Positions 31,201 through 40,522 are shown, numbered from the stretch's first letter. The stretch is 64,000 bases of DNA from Trebonia sp036276115 (GCA_036276115.1 DATBEM010000045.1:23133-87132), one strand, 5' to 3'. The notes: a model not told the origin generated them from the letters alone. Numbers and translations: made by a program.

Positions 31201-32628
31201 GTGAGTCCGTATCCATACTGGATGGTAGGGAGCGGTGACAACGCCTGGCAGCTGACGGCGGGAACGCTGGTCGGGCTTATGTCCATCCCTGCCCTCGCCG
31301 TGCTCTACGGCGGCCTGGTGCAAAAGAAGTGGATCATGAACACCATGATGATGGTGTTCACCACTTTCTGCATGGTTCTGATCGTCTGGGTTCTGTGGGG
31401 TTTCAAGCTCGGCTTTGGCACCCCGCTCATCAGCACCTTCATCGGTGACCCGCGCACCATCCTCGGCGCGAACGCCCTGACCGGCCAGGCGAGCATCCCG
31501 CTGGTGAACCCGGCCATGCCCACGTCGCTGTTCAAGAGCGGTACCGGCTTCAACATGCCCGGCGCCACGATCGAGTACTTCCAGTTCGTGTTCGCGGCGA
31601 TTACGCCGATCCTGTTCATCGGCAGCGTCCTGGGCCGCATCAGCTTCAAGGTCTGGCTGATCTTCGTCCCGCTGTGGATCACCTTCGCCTACTGCGTCAA
31701 CGCCTTCCTCGTCTGGGGCGGTGGCTACTGGGCGGGCAAGGGCGCCCTGGACTTCTCCGGTGGCTACGTCATCCACCTCGCGGCCGGCACCTCCGGCTTC
31801 GTGGCCGCGGCGATCGTCGGCCCCCGGCTGAAGAAGGACCGGGACAAGGCCATCCCGAGCAACCTGATGATGGTGGCGGTCGGCGCCGGCCTCTTGTGGC
31901 TCGGCTGGAACGGCTTCAACGGCGGTGACCCCTACTACGCGTCGACCGACGCCGCCGCCGCGGTCGTGAACACCAACCTCGCCACCGCCGTCGCCATGAT
32001 GGTCTGGATCCTCATGGACTGGAACTTCTCCCGGGAGAAGAAGCCCACGTTCCTCGGCGGCCTCAACGGCATGATCTGCGGCCTGGTTGGCATCACCCCG
32101 TCCGCGGGCTACGTCAACGGCATGGGCGCGATCGTGATCGGCCTGGTCTGCCCGCTCGTCGTCTGGATCGCCTGGTACACGCTGCCGAAGTACGTCTGGC
32201 CGTTCAACAAGGTGGACGACGCGCTCGGCGTGGTCTACACGCACGGCATCGCGGGCCTGCTCGGCGGCCTGCTGTGCGGTGTCCTGGCCGACCCGAACAT
32301 GATCGTCTACTTCGGCCCGAAGGGCACCTCGACGGGGGCGTTCTCCGGCACCGGCCTCGCCTACGGCCACCCGCACCAGCTCCTGGTCCAGTTCGAGACG
32401 GCGATCACGATCATCATCTGGGACGCCATCGTCACCGCCGTGATCTTGTACTTCATCAAGTACGTGCTCCGGCTGAAACTGCGCATGGACGACGACATCC
32501 TGGAGGTGGGCGACGTCGCGATCCACGGCGAGGAGGCGTTCCCGGACGGGGCGTTCCTGTCCTCGACGGCCACGGCCGAGGCCTCGCCCTCGACCGAGCA
32601 ACCAGTCCGGGTATCGGCCGAGGAATGA
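31201..32628 (+). CDS. amt: Ammonium transporter
   Basis: A 475-aa Amt/MEP/Rh channel with eleven membrane segments. The twin pore histidines are present (His192 in VIHLAAGTSGFVAA and His348 in VYTHGIAGLLGGLL), along with the LWLGWNGFNGG segment. It conducts ammonium/ammonia across the cytoplasmic membrane for nitrogen scavenging. The GTG at 31201 follows GGAGGA (31184-31189) at a rather long spacing; no better in-frame start exists, and the next gene signal is a GlnR box upstream. The usual downstream glnK and glnD are absent: the next gene is an alpha/beta hydrolase, so the PII partner must be encoded elsewhere. The acidic C-terminal tail after residue 430 is cytoplasmic. Confidence 0.95.
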   Translation: MSPYPYWMVGSGDNAWQLTAGTLVGLMSIPALAVLYGGLVQKKWIMNTMMMVFTTFCMVLIVWVLWGFKLGFGTPLISTFIGDPRTILGANALTGQASIPLVNPAMPTSLFKSGTGFNMPGATIEYFQFVFAAITPILFIGSVLGRISFKVWLIFVPLWITFAYCVNAFLVWGGGYWAGKGALDFSGGYVIHLAAGTSGFVAAAIVGPRLKKDRDKAIPSNLMMVAVGAGLLWLGWNGFNGGDPYYASTDAAAAVVNTNLATAVAMMVWILMDWNFSREKKPTFLGGLNGMICGLVGITPSAGYVNGMGAIVIGLVCPLVVWIAWYTLPKYVWPFNKVDDALGVVYTHGIAGLLGGLLCGVLADPNMIVYFGPKGTSTGAFSGTGLAYGHPHQLLVQFETAITIIIWDAIVTAVILYFIKYVLRLKLRMDDDILEVGDVAIHGEEAFPDGAFLSSTATAEASPSTEQPVRVSAEE

Positions 32629-32677
32629 CCGCGCCGCGCTCCCGCGCTCACGCGTGACCGGGGGCGCGGCGTAACCG

Positions 32678-32724
32678 GGGCCGCGCGTCCCGCCCACCCT
32701 CGCGGTGGCCGGGATGCGCGGCCC
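32678..32724 (+). terminator. Hairpin terminator after amt
   Basis: GGGCCGCGC (32678-32686) pairs with GCGCGGCCC (32716-32724), with inner TCCCG/CGGGA and ACC/GGT pairings forming a long interrupted stem. Confidence 0.65.
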
Positions 32725-32773
32725 TTCGCATGGGCGACCTATGCTTATATCGACCCCTGGACATGGATGGAGC

Positions 32774-33595
32774 ATGGTGAGACCTGTCGTTACGACCCGC
32801 ACGCTGGTCACCCAGGACGGCGTGCCCATCGACGCCGTCCACCTCCCGGCCTCCGGCGGCCCGGCCGCGGGCGCTGCGTCGCTGGGGATCGTCATGGCCC
32901 ACGGGTTCACCCAGTCGTGGCAGAACCCGCTCGTCTGGCGCATCGCCCAGCGGTTCAACGCCCACGCGGGCGTCGTTTGCTTCGACTTTCGCGGCCACGG
33001 CCGTTCCGGAGGCCTGTCGACGCTGGGCGACAAGGAGATCTACGACCTGGACGTGGCCGTCCGCTATGCCCGCGAGCTCGGCTACCAGCGGGTCGCCACG
33101 GCCGGGTTCTCCATGGGCGGCTCGGTCGTGCTGCGGCAGGGCGGGCTGCTCGGCGGGGTCGACGCGGTCGTGTCGGTCAGCGGCCCGGGCCACTGGTACT
33201 TCCGTGGCACCGAGGCGATGCGCAAGGTGCACTTCGCGGCCGAGCGGCGGCTGGGCCGCCTGTTCGCCCGCCAGGTCCTCAAGACCCGCATCGCCGCCGC
33301 CGGCTGGAACCCGGTGCCCATGCAGCCGGCCGAGGCAGCGGGCAGGATCTCCCCGGCCCCGGTGCTCATCATCCACGGGGACCTGGACCCCTACTTCCCG
33401 CCCGACCACGGTCGCGAGCTCTACGACGGGGCCCGCGAGCCGAAGGAGATCTGGGAGCTGGCAGGCTTTGGCCACGCCGAGCGGGCCACCGACGACGCCC
33501 TCACCGACCGCATCGCCGCCTGGATGGCCGCCGCGGTCGGCACCTCCCGCGGCACTGCCCAGGGCGCGACCGCGGCCGGCCAGGCGGCCGGGTAG
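32774..33595 (+). CDS. Alpha/beta hydrolase
   Basis: A 273-aa alpha/beta-hydrolase-fold enzyme. The catalytic triad is readily placed: Ser113 in GFSMGGS, Asp205 in IHGDLDPYFP and His234 in GFGHAE. The oxyanion segment is VMAHGFTQSW. It has no signal peptide, so the enzyme is cytoplasmic, and no lid domain is obvious. I chose the ATG at 32774, which has GGATGGAG just upstream; the frame extends to 32705, but that part includes the region following the amt terminator. Esterase, lipase and C-C hydrolase are all possible. It is a single gene between the amt terminator and the convergent guaB1. Confidence 0.87.
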   Translation: MVRPVVTTRTLVTQDGVPIDAVHLPASGGPAAGAASLGIVMAHGFTQSWQNPLVWRIAQRFNAHAGVVCFDFRGHGRSGGLSTLGDKEIYDLDVAVRYARELGYQRVATAGFSMGGSVVLRQGGLLGGVDAVVSVSGPGHWYFRGTEAMRKVHFAAERRLGRLFARQVLKTRIAAAGWNPVPMQPAEAAGRISPAPVLIIHGDLDPYFPPDHGRELYDGAREPKEIWELAGFGHAERATDDALTDRIAAWMAAAVGTSRGTAQGATAAGQAAG

Positions 33596-33669
33596 GCCCT
33601 TTCCTCGTGCCCTTACCATTCAGGGGTTCAGGCGCCTGCGGCCACGCCGGCGCCCGGCCCGGGGCCTGC

Positions 33670-35109
33670 TTACCAGCTCGTCGCGACCGGCATCCCCTCG
33701 GTGTAGCCGGACGCGCTCTGCACGCCGATGACCGCGTTGCCCGCGAACGAGGGCAGGTCGCGCGCCCCGGCGTAGGTGCACGAGCTACGGACCCCGGCCA
33801 CGATCATGTCGAGCAGGTCCTCCACGCCGGGCCGGGCCGGGTCCAGGTACATCCGGGCCGAGGAGATCCCCTCCTCGAAGAGGGCCTTGCGCGCCCGCTC
33901 GTAGGCCGAGTCGCCCGCTGAGCGAAGCCGTACCGCCCGGGCCGAGGCCATGCCGAAGCTCTCCTTGTACAGCTTGCCGCCGGCGTCGCGGAACGCGTCG
34001 CCGGGTGACTCGAACGTCCCCGCGAACCACGAGCCGATCATCACGCTCGACGCCCCTGCCGCCAGGGCCAGGGCCACGTCGCGCGGGTAGCGGACCCCGC
34101 CGTCGGCCCAGGCGTGCGCGCCCAGCCGGGCCGCCTCGGTCGCGCACTCCACCACCGCCGAGAACTGCGGGCGGCCCACCCCGGTCATCATCCGGGTGGT
34201 GCACATGGCGCCCGGCCCGACGCCGACCTTGACGATGTCGGCTCCCGCCTCGACCAGGTCCGCCACCCCGGCCGCGGTCACGACGTTGCCCGCCACCACG
34301 GGGACCGCGGGCGACAGCGCCCGCACCGCCCGCAGCGCGGCGACCATCTTCTCCTGGTGCCCGTGGGCGGTGTCGACCACGAGGACGTCGGCCCCCGCGT
34401 CCAGCAGCAGCTTGGCCTTCCTGGCGACGTCGCCGTTCACCCCGACGGCCGCGCCGACCCGCAGCCGCCCCTGGCCGTCGACGGCGGGGGAGTACAAGGT
34501 GGCGCGCAGCGCCCCGGTCCGGGTCAGGATGCCGGCGCACTCCCCGCCGGGGGAGACCACTGGCGCGAGCCGGTGACGGCCCTCGTGCAGCAGGTCGAAC
34601 GCCGCCGCCGGGGGCGTTCCGGCCGCCAGCGTGACCGGGTCGGCTGACATCACCGTGTGCAGCTGGGCGAACCGGTCCACCCCGGCGCAGTCGGCCTCGG
34701 TGACCACGCCGACCGGCGCCCGCTGGCCGTCGACCACCACGACCGCGCCGTGCGCCCGCTTGGGCAGCAGCGCCAGCGCGTCGCCGACGGTGTCGGTCGG
34801 GGACAGCGTGATCGCGGTGTCCACGACCAGGTCGCGCGTCTTCACCCAGGCGATCACGTCGGCGACCACGTCGCCCGGGATGTCCTGCGGCAAGATGGCC
34901 AGGCCGCCCCGGCGGGCGATGGTCTCGGCCATCCGCCGCCCGGACACGGCGGTCATGTTCGCGGCGATGACGGGGATAGTGGCCCCGCTGCCGTCCCGCG
35001 TCGAGAGGTCGACCTCCAGCCGGGAGCCGATCGAGGACCGGCTCGGGACCATGAAGACGTCGCTGTAAGTCAGATCAGTGGACGGGTCGACCCCGTGGAG
35101 AAAACGCAC
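33670..35109 (-). CDS. guaB1: GuaB1-type IMP dehydrogenase/GMP reductase family protein
   Basis: A 479-aa (beta/alpha)8 barrel protein with an inserted pair of CBS domains (about residues 95-215). The catalytic loop is VGPGAMCTTRMMTGVGRP with the active-site Cys, and the phosphate-binding ADGGVRYPRDVALALAAGA is present. Actinobacterial GuaB1 proteins, in contrast to the true IMP dehydrogenase GuaB2, act as GMP reductases in purine salvage; that assignment follows from family resemblance and the shortened flap. It begins MRFLHGVDPSTDLTYSDVF, typical of the subgroup. The upstream gap holds two repeat elements (35262-35294 and 35383-35447). Confidence 0.85.
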   Translation of the reverse strand: MRFLHGVDPSTDLTYSDVFMVPSRSSIGSRLEVDLSTRDGSGATIPVIAANMTAVSGRRMAETIARRGGLAILPQDIPGDVVADVIAWVKTRDLVVDTAITLSPTDTVGDALALLPKRAHGAVVVVDGQRAPVGVVTEADCAGVDRFAQLHTVMSADPVTLAAGTPPAAAFDLLHEGRHRLAPVVSPGGECAGILTRTGALRATLYSPAVDGQGRLRVGAAVGVNGDVARKAKLLLDAGADVLVVDTAHGHQEKMVAALRAVRALSPAVPVVAGNVVTAAGVADLVEAGADIVKVGVGPGAMCTTRMMTGVGRPQFSAVVECATEAARLGAHAWADGGVRYPRDVALALAAGASSVMIGSWFAGTFESPGDAFRDAGGKLYKESFGMASARAVRLRSAGDSAYERARKALFEEGISSARMYLDPARPGVEDLLDMIVAGVRSSCTYAGARDLPSFAGNAVIGVQSASGYTEGMPVATSW

Positions 35110-35382
35110 TGAATCTATGTTACCGCTGCGTCAGCCAGCCAACCTATCTCCCGGGGCTGGCGCGGTTGTGGAGGAGGGCGCCTCGCGCCGCCTGGACTGA
35201 GCCGGAGCGACCGAGGGAGGAGGGAGCGGAGGCGAGGGAAGGCGGCGCGCCGAAAGGCGCCCGGATCGGGGGCCTACGGGGGTCGCCCCCCGTAAAGAAG
35301 CAGCAAGCCCGAAGGCGGCTGCGCCGAGAGCGTGCCCGGGGCGATCCTCAGCCTTGCCCTGCGCCCCGTACCCCGGCCCGGA
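35110..35382. repeat. Non-coding gap with G/C-rich palindrome (repeat B-like)
   Basis: No gene is supported between guaB1 and element A3. TACGGGGG-TCGC-CCCCCGTA type symmetry lies at 35275-35294, preceded by GGATCGGGG. The same GGATCGGGG plus ACGGGGG-TCGCCCCCCG order occurs at 40591-40620. Purine-rich GGAGGGAGCGGAGGCGAGGG at about 35217 is unlike its surroundings. Confidence 0.55.
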
Positions 35383-35447
35383 TCGTGGAAGATTTACCAC
35401 GCCAGAGCGGGAAAATCTTCCACGACCGGAAAGTTCTCCACGCTACC
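35383..35447 (+). repeat. Interspersed palindromic element, copy A3
   Basis: CGTGGAAGATTT (35384 on) is mirrored by AAAATCTTCCACG (35412-35424), followed by CCGGAAAGTTCTCCACGCTACC (35426-35447). This copy best shows the three-unit design of the family. Confidence 0.85.
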
Positions 35448-35510
35448 GAGTGGCGCGAGTGGCGCCCGGTGCAAGTGGCGCGAGGCGCCCTTCTAACACC
35501 GCGTCTATAA

Positions 35511-36311
35511 CTAAGAAGCGCTCAAGCCGAAGGCGGCGAACATGATGTCGGCGATGCGGTCGGCCATTTCCTCGGTCGGGAGCTGGACCTCGGTGCTGAG
35601 CACGAAGTTGACTCGCTCCAGCATCATCAGGCACGCGAACGCGGTGAGCTCGGGTTGCTCCTGGTGCCGGCCGGCCGCCGCGGCCGATGCCGTCATGCCG
35701 GTCGTCATCGCCTCGGTGAGGCTGAAGAACAGCTGCAGGCCGTCGGAGAACACTTCCCCGGGCGCGTTGGCCGAGCTCAGCGTCCGCAGCACGGTCGAGT
35801 GAGTGGAGTAGGCGGCGAAGAACTGCCGCACCCACTGCCGCAGCACCCGCAGGCCGGTCTCGTCGCTGGTGACGATGGGGAAGTCGCCCGCCACGATCTC
35901 CATGTCGTGCAGCACGTCCCGCTGCAGCGCCTGGAACAGGTCTTCCTTGTTCGCGAAGTACAGGTAGAACGTCCCGTGGGAGATCCCCGCCCGGCGGACC
36001 ACGTCATCGACCCGCACCCCGCTGAACCCGCGCTCCTCGAACTCGACGAGGCCGGCCTCCAGCAGCTTGCGGACGGTCTCGCGGCCCTGCGCCCGCAGCT
36101 CCCGGTCCTTGGCGGGGGTGCCGCCGCCGAGGGAGGGACGGGCCTGTGCCTTGCGCCCGCCGCGCCCGCCGCGGCCGCTCCCGCTCGCCTGCCCGCTGGC
36201 GACCGGGGTCGTGGTAGCGTGAATGGGGCCGGGCATGACTGGCTGTCTCGCGGGCCGGGGGCCCGCGCCGGTGCCAGCTTGCGCGGAGGTCCGGTCGGCG
36301 TCCTGCGTCAT
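35511..36311 (-). CDS. TetR family transcriptional regulator
   Basis: A 266-aa TetR/AcrR regulator. The helix-turn-helix domain is at about residues 78-125 (ELRAQGRETVRKLLEAGLVEFEERGF, then VDDVVRRAGISHGTFYLYFANKEDLF). An unusually long disordered N-terminal extension of about 70 residues, rich in Gly, Pro, Arg and Ser, precedes it; a shorter start could exist, but no better ribosome site is visible. The ligand domain is all-helical and of normal length. It lies 259 bp from the divergent lytic transglycosylase. The target and ligand are unknown, and the tandem array between the two genes may contain its operator. Confidence 0.85.
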   Translation of the reverse strand: MTQDADRTSAQAGTGAGPRPARQPVMPGPIHATTTPVASGQASGSGRGGRGGRKAQARPSLGGGTPAKDRELRAQGRETVRKLLEAGLVEFEERGFSGVRVDDVVRRAGISHGTFYLYFANKEDLFQALQRDVLHDMEIVAGDFPIVTSDETGLRVLRQWVRQFFAAYSTHSTVLRTLSSANAPGEVFSDGLQLFFSLTEAMTTGMTASAAAAGRHQEQPELTAFACLMMLERVNFVLSTEVQLPTEEMADRIADIMFAAFGLSAS

Positions 36312-36417
36312 GCGGCAAGCCTAGTGCACTAACCCGCGCGTGCCCTCCGACTTTGCCCGCCGCCCGCGTGATCCCGTGCCGCCCGTTCCACTGTTCCTTT
36401 CTGCTGAGCGCACCGTG

Positions 36418-36527
36418 CCGTCCCGCTGAGTGGGCTGTTCCGTCCCGCTGAGTGCACCGGCCGTCCCGCTCATTGCGCTGTGCCGTCCCGCTCATTGCGC
36501 TGTGCCGTCCCGCTCAGCGCACCGTGG
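36418..36527. repeat. Five-unit 21-22-bp tandem repeat in divergent promoter region
   Basis: CCGTCCCGCT begins at 36418, 36440, 36461, 36483 and 36505, each followed by GAGTG, CATTG or CAGCG. It occupies much of the 259-bp gap between the TetR and lytic transglycosylase genes. The spacing of about two helical turns would place all units on one face of the DNA. Confidence 0.7.
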
Positions 36528-36570
36528 CGGCTGCCTGCCCGGCGGAGTTATCCCGTACAGTTGAGGAACT

Positions 36571-37902
36571 GTGAGGCGCGTGACCATCCGCCGAGGATCG
36601 CTCCCTGCCGTCATCGGCGTCGGGGCGGTCGCCGTGAGCATCGCGGTAGCCGTCTTCCTCGCGGCGGCCAGCGGCGGGGACCAGGGCAGCGCGAGTGCCC
36701 CGGGCGCAGCCGTGGCCGCCGCCAGCGCGGCGGCCGGCCCGGGCACGACCGGGCAGCCGGGCGGCGCCAGCGTTGACTCGGCTGGCCTGGCGGTGACCCT
36801 GCCCGCGGCCGGCTCGCACGTCGCCGCGGGCACCGCCCCGTGGGCGTCCGGCGCGAGCGCGAGCACCGACCCGTCCTCCGCGGCCGGGACGGGAACCGCC
36901 GCGGCCGGCGGCCCGCCGCTGGCGAGCACCACCGAGCCGGGATCGCCGCCCCGGCAGCTGATCGTGCCCGACGTGATCGCCGCCGTCCCCGGCGGCATCA
37001 GCGCCGCCGAGGTGGCCCGCATCGCCCACCTGGCCCAGGTCCGGTCGGTCCTGCCGGTGGCCGGGGCGCGGATCTCGGTCAACGGCCAGCCCGTCAACGT
37101 CCTCGCCGCCCCGGCCAGCACCCTGCGCCCGTGGACCCCGCCCGCCACCGCCGCTGCCGCCGGCGTGTGGGACGACTTCGCCCAGGGCGACCTCATCACC
37201 TCCAGTCAGGCCGCGGCCGGCCTGCACCTGCGGGCGGGCCAGGGCTACCCGGTGACCGCTGCCCGGCAGGGCCAGCTGACCTTCGGCGGCCAGGCGCTGC
37301 TGGGGGTGCCCGGGGTGGATGCGATCGTGAACGAGGCGACCGCCGGCAACCTGGGCCTCGTCCCGGGCGTCGCGGTCCTCATCAACGCCCCCGCCGCCAG
37401 GGTGGACGTCCTCGTCAGCCAGGTCAAGGCCATCGTCGGGGGCGGCGGCCAGGTCGTGCGGCTGGTCCCCGAGGCCGTGACCACCCAGCTCCCGATCGCG
37501 ACCCACGTGCCCACCGGCAAGCCCGCGAACTACCTGGAGCTGTACCAGGAGTCGGCCGCCCAGTACTGCCCGGGCCTGTCCTGGACGGTGCTCGCCGCGA
37601 TCGGCGAGATCGAGAGCAACAACGGCCAGGACGTGGGCCCCTCCAGCGCCGGCGCCCTCGGCCCGATGCAGTTCCTCCCGTCCACCTGGGCGGTCTGGGG
37701 GACCGGCGGCTTCGGGGACGCCGGCGCGCCGGACATCATGAACCCGTTCGACGCGGTGCCGTCGGCCGCCCGCATGCTCTGCTCCGACGGCGCGGGCAAG
37801 GGCGGCCAGTCGCTCTACAACGCGATCTTCGCCTACAACCACGCCGACTGGTACGTCAACGAGGTGCTCACCCTGGCGGCCGAGTACGCCCGCGAGTACT
37901 AG
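36571..37902 (+). CDS. Lytic transglycosylase-like exported protein
   Basis: A 443-aa protein with an N-terminal signal or anchor (about residues 10-33), an Ala/Gly/Ser-rich linker to 125, a middle domain (about 140-305) and a C-terminal SLT_2/MltB-like domain. The catalytic Glu lies in VLAAIGEIESNNGQD, followed by SSAGALGPMQFLPSTWAVWG. The family's C-terminal AYNHADWYVNEVL is also present, so it is likely active on peptidoglycan glycan strands. The middle domain resembles the extracytoplasmic core of MacB/FtsX-type permeases (GVWDDFAQGDLITSSQAAAGLHL and LGLVPGVAVLINAP), an unusual partner for this enzyme class; that resemblance is my inference. The GTG start follows GAGGAACT. Confidence 0.78.
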   Translation: MRRVTIRRGSLPAVIGVGAVAVSIAVAVFLAAASGGDQGSASAPGAAVAAASAAAGPGTTGQPGGASVDSAGLAVTLPAAGSHVAAGTAPWASGASASTDPSSAAGTGTAAAGGPPLASTTEPGSPPRQLIVPDVIAAVPGGISAAEVARIAHLAQVRSVLPVAGARISVNGQPVNVLAAPASTLRPWTPPATAAAAGVWDDFAQGDLITSSQAAAGLHLRAGQGYPVTAARQGQLTFGGQALLGVPGVDAIVNEATAGNLGLVPGVAVLINAPAARVDVLVSQVKAIVGGGGQVVRLVPEAVTTQLPIATHVPTGKPANYLELYQESAAQYCPGLSWTVLAAIGEIESNNGQDVGPSSAGALGPMQFLPSTWAVWGTGGFGDAGAPDIMNPFDAVPSAARMLCSDGAGKGGQSLYNAIFAYNHADWYVNEVLTLAAEYAREY

Positions 37903-37912
37903 GCGGTAGCGG

Positions 37913-39283
37913 TCAGGCCGAGCGCAGGCTCCGGGTGAAGGTGGCGCCGGCCAGGGCCACCGCGAGGGTGGCGACGCCGCATGAGGCGGCGAAGCCGTAG
38001 CCCCAGCGGGGGCCGAGGGCGTCAAGGATGAACCCGGCCGCCGTCGAGCCGCAGGCGACGCCGATGCCGATGCCGGTCGACAGCCACGACATGGCCTCGG
38101 TCGTCCGGCCCGGCCGCGCGGTTGACTCGATGATGCTGTAGCCGGCGATCAGCGTCGGCGCGATCGTCATCCCGCACAGGTAGATCAGCACCGTCAGCAG
38201 CACCAGGTTCGGCATCGCCCAGAACGTGCAGACCCCGGCCACGGTCAGGGCGAGCGTCACCGTGAACCGCCGGGACGCCGGCTGGCGCCACGTGCGCGAG
38301 CCGTACCACAGGCCCCCGGTCGCGCTGCCCAGCGCGTACACCCCGAGGATCAGGCCCGACAGCGGCTTGTGCCCCAGCGCGGTGGCGAACGCGACCGTGC
38401 TCAGGTCGACCGCCACGAACATCGAGCCGAGGAACAAGTAGGCCGGGACGATCACCACCAGCGCCGGCGCGGCCAGCCGCCCCGCCCAGCGCCCGCCCGC
38501 CGCGGGGGCCGGGCCAGCCCGGCCGACGCCCGCGGTATCAGTGCCCGCGGTATCGATGGCCGCAGCATCCGCGCCCGCTGGCGCTGCCGCCGCCCCGCCC
38601 GCGTTCGTGCCCGCCCCGGTGACCGTCTCCGGGGCTAGCCCGGCCAGCGGCGGCTCGGTCGCCCGCTGGGCGGAGAACCACATCGTACCGGCCAGGCCCA
38701 AGACCGCCGCCGCGCCGATCCCGGCGGCCGGGTGCACCTGGGTCGACAAGATCGTGACGGCGGCCGGGCCGACCACGAAGCACACCTCGTCCGCGACGGA
38801 CTCCAGCGAGAACGCCGCGTGCAGCCGGGGCGAGCCGGCCAGCAGCGCGCTCCACCGCGCCCGCGACATCGGGCCGAGCGACGGCATGGTGGCGCCCGCG
38901 AGGGTCCCGGGCAGGAACCACGTCCAGTCCGGCGCCCGCAGCGTCACCGCGAGGACCAGCCCGATCACGCTCACCGCGTAGCCCGCCGCGATCGGCGGCA
39001 GCACCCGCCCCTGGCCGTACCGGTCGGTCAGCCGCGCGACCTGGGGCGCGCAGGCCGCCACGCCGAGCGCGGAGGCCGCCGACACGCTGCCCGCTACCCC
39101 GTAGTGGCCGGTGGAGGCGGAGACCAGCAGCACGATGCCCAGGCCGCCCATCGACATCGGCATCCGCCCGATGATCCCGGCGACAGAGAACCGCCACGCC
39201 CGGGGGATGCGGAAGATCTCGGCGTACGGCAGCAGGAACCGCGTGGCCCGCGATGTCGTGCCCGCCTCACCGGCACTCGTCAT
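37913..39283 (-). CDS. MFS transporter
   Basis: A 456-aa major facilitator superfamily protein with twelve predicted membrane segments. The loop between segments 2 and 3 has RLTDRYGQGRVLPP, the family's motif A region, and there is an Ala/Gly/Thr-rich central loop at about residues 215-262. The C-terminal half includes YGSRTWRQPASRRF and a PTLIAGYSIIESTARPGRTTEAMSW segment typical of the actinobacterial sugar-efflux-like branch. It is convergent with the lytic transglycosylase gene, ending 10 bp from it, and divergent from the ferrochelatase gene. The substrate is unknown. Confidence 0.85.
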   Translation of the reverse strand: MTSAGEAGTTSRATRFLLPYAEIFRIPRAWRFSVAGIIGRMPMSMGGLGIVLLVSASTGHYGVAGSVSAASALGVAACAPQVARLTDRYGQGRVLPPIAAGYAVSVIGLVLAVTLRAPDWTWFLPGTLAGATMPSLGPMSRARWSALLAGSPRLHAAFSLESVADEVCFVVGPAAVTILSTQVHPAAGIGAAAVLGLAGTMWFSAQRATEPPLAGLAPETVTGAGTNAGGAAAAPAGADAAAIDTAGTDTAGVGRAGPAPAAGGRWAGRLAAPALVVIVPAYLFLGSMFVAVDLSTVAFATALGHKPLSGLILGVYALGSATGGLWYGSRTWRQPASRRFTVTLALTVAGVCTFWAMPNLVLLTVLIYLCGMTIAPTLIAGYSIIESTARPGRTTEAMSWLSTGIGIGVACGSTAAGFILDALGPRWGYGFAASCGVATLAVALAGATFTRSLRSA

Positions 39284-39436
39284 CGCGTCCGCGGTCCCAT
39301 GGCCACGACGATATCGGAGCGTTCAAGCGGTTTATAGCGCTGCGTACGGTTCGCGACCGGTCCTCCGCTCCGGGGAACGGGCGGGGCGGCGGGGCCGCCC
39401 CGCCCGCCGCGGTACGCCCACGTAGGGTTGGGAGCC

Positions 39437-40522
39437 ATGTCCGCATCCGAGTATGACGCCTTCCTGCTGCTGTCGTTCGGTGGCCCCGAGGGGCCCGACG
39501 ACGTGCTGCCGTTCCTGCGCAACGTCACCCGCGGCCGGGGCGTCCCCGACGAGCGGCTCGCCGACGTGGCCGGGCACTACCAGGCGTTCGGCGGCGTCAG
39601 CCCGATCAACGCCCAGTGCCGGGAGCTGCTGGCCGCCGTGGGCGCGGACTTCCGGCAGCGCGGCATTACCTTGCCGCTGTACTGGGGGAACCGCAACTGG
39701 CAGCCCTACCTGGCGGACACCGTCGCGCGGATGGCGGCCGACGGGGTCCGGCGCGCGGTCGCGTTCGTGACCTCCGCCTACAGCTCCTACTCCGCGTGCC
39801 GCCAGTACCGCGATGACATCGAGCGCGCCCGGGCGGCGGTCGGCCCGCATGCCCCCCGGATCGACAAGGTCCGGCCCTACTTCAACCACCCTGGCTTCGT
39901 CACGGCGTTCGCCGACGCCACGACGGCCGCCCTGGCGCGCGTGCCCGCTGGCTCGCACCTGGTCTTCACCGCCCACAGCGTCCCGGTGGCGATGGCCGCC
40001 ACCAGCGGCAGCCCCGCGACCGGGACGGCCCGCCCCAGCCTCGCCGGCGGCCGCTACGCGGCCGAGCTGGCCGAGGCCGCCCGGCTCATCACCGAGCGGG
40101 CCGCCCCCGGCGCCCCGTCCGCCCTGGTGTACCAGAGCCGCAGCGGCTCGCCCAGCGTGCCCTGGCTGGAGCCGGACGTCAGCGAGCACCTGGCCGCCAT
40201 TGCCCGGCAGGGCGCCCCGGGGGCCGTCCTGGTGCCGGCCGGCTTCACCAGCGACCACATGGAGGTCATCCACGACCTCGACGTGGAGGCGGCCGGCGTC
40301 GCCCGCGAGCTCGGCCTGCCGCTCGCCCGGGCGGCGGCGCCGATGGCCGACCCCCGCTTCACCGCGATGGTCACCGACCTGGTGCTCGAGCGCCAGGCCG
40401 GCACCGCCCCGGCCTGGCTCGGCGGCTTCGGCCCGGCCGCCGGGGACTGCCCGGCCGACTGCTGCCGCTACCAGGCGCCATCCCGCCCCGGCCACCCGGC
40501 CGCGACCAAGGAGACCCAGTGA
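39437..40522 (+). CDS. hemH: Ferrochelatase (coproporphyrin III type)
   Basis: A 361-aa chelatase that inserts ferrous iron into a porphyrin. In actinobacteria the substrate is coproporphyrin III (CpfC) in the coproporphyrin-dependent haem pathway; that assignment is from lineage. Landmarks: LLLSFGGPEGPDDVLPFLRN, VSPINAQCRELL, YWGNRNWQPYL, the active-site histidine in FTAHSVP and the acidic segment TSDHMEVIHDLDVEA. The C-terminal GDCPADCC provides cysteines for the [2Fe-2S] cluster of this type. I chose the ATG at 39437; TAGGGT lies eight bases before it, and no Shine-Dalgarno is present, so it may be leaderless. An inositol monophosphatase follows, as in many actinobacteria. Confidence 0.93.
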   Translation: MSASEYDAFLLLSFGGPEGPDDVLPFLRNVTRGRGVPDERLADVAGHYQAFGGVSPINAQCRELLAAVGADFRQRGITLPLYWGNRNWQPYLADTVARMAADGVRRAVAFVTSAYSSYSACRQYRDDIERARAAVGPHAPRIDKVRPYFNHPGFVTAFADATTAALARVPAGSHLVFTAHSVPVAMAATSGSPATGTARPSLAGGRYAAELAEAARLITERAAPGAPSALVYQSRSGSPSVPWLEPDVSEHLAAIARQGAPGAVLVPAGFTSDHMEVIHDLDVEAAGVARELGLPLARAAAPMADPRFTAMVTDLVLERQAGTAPAWLGGFGPAAGDCPADCCRYQAPSRPGHPAATKETQ

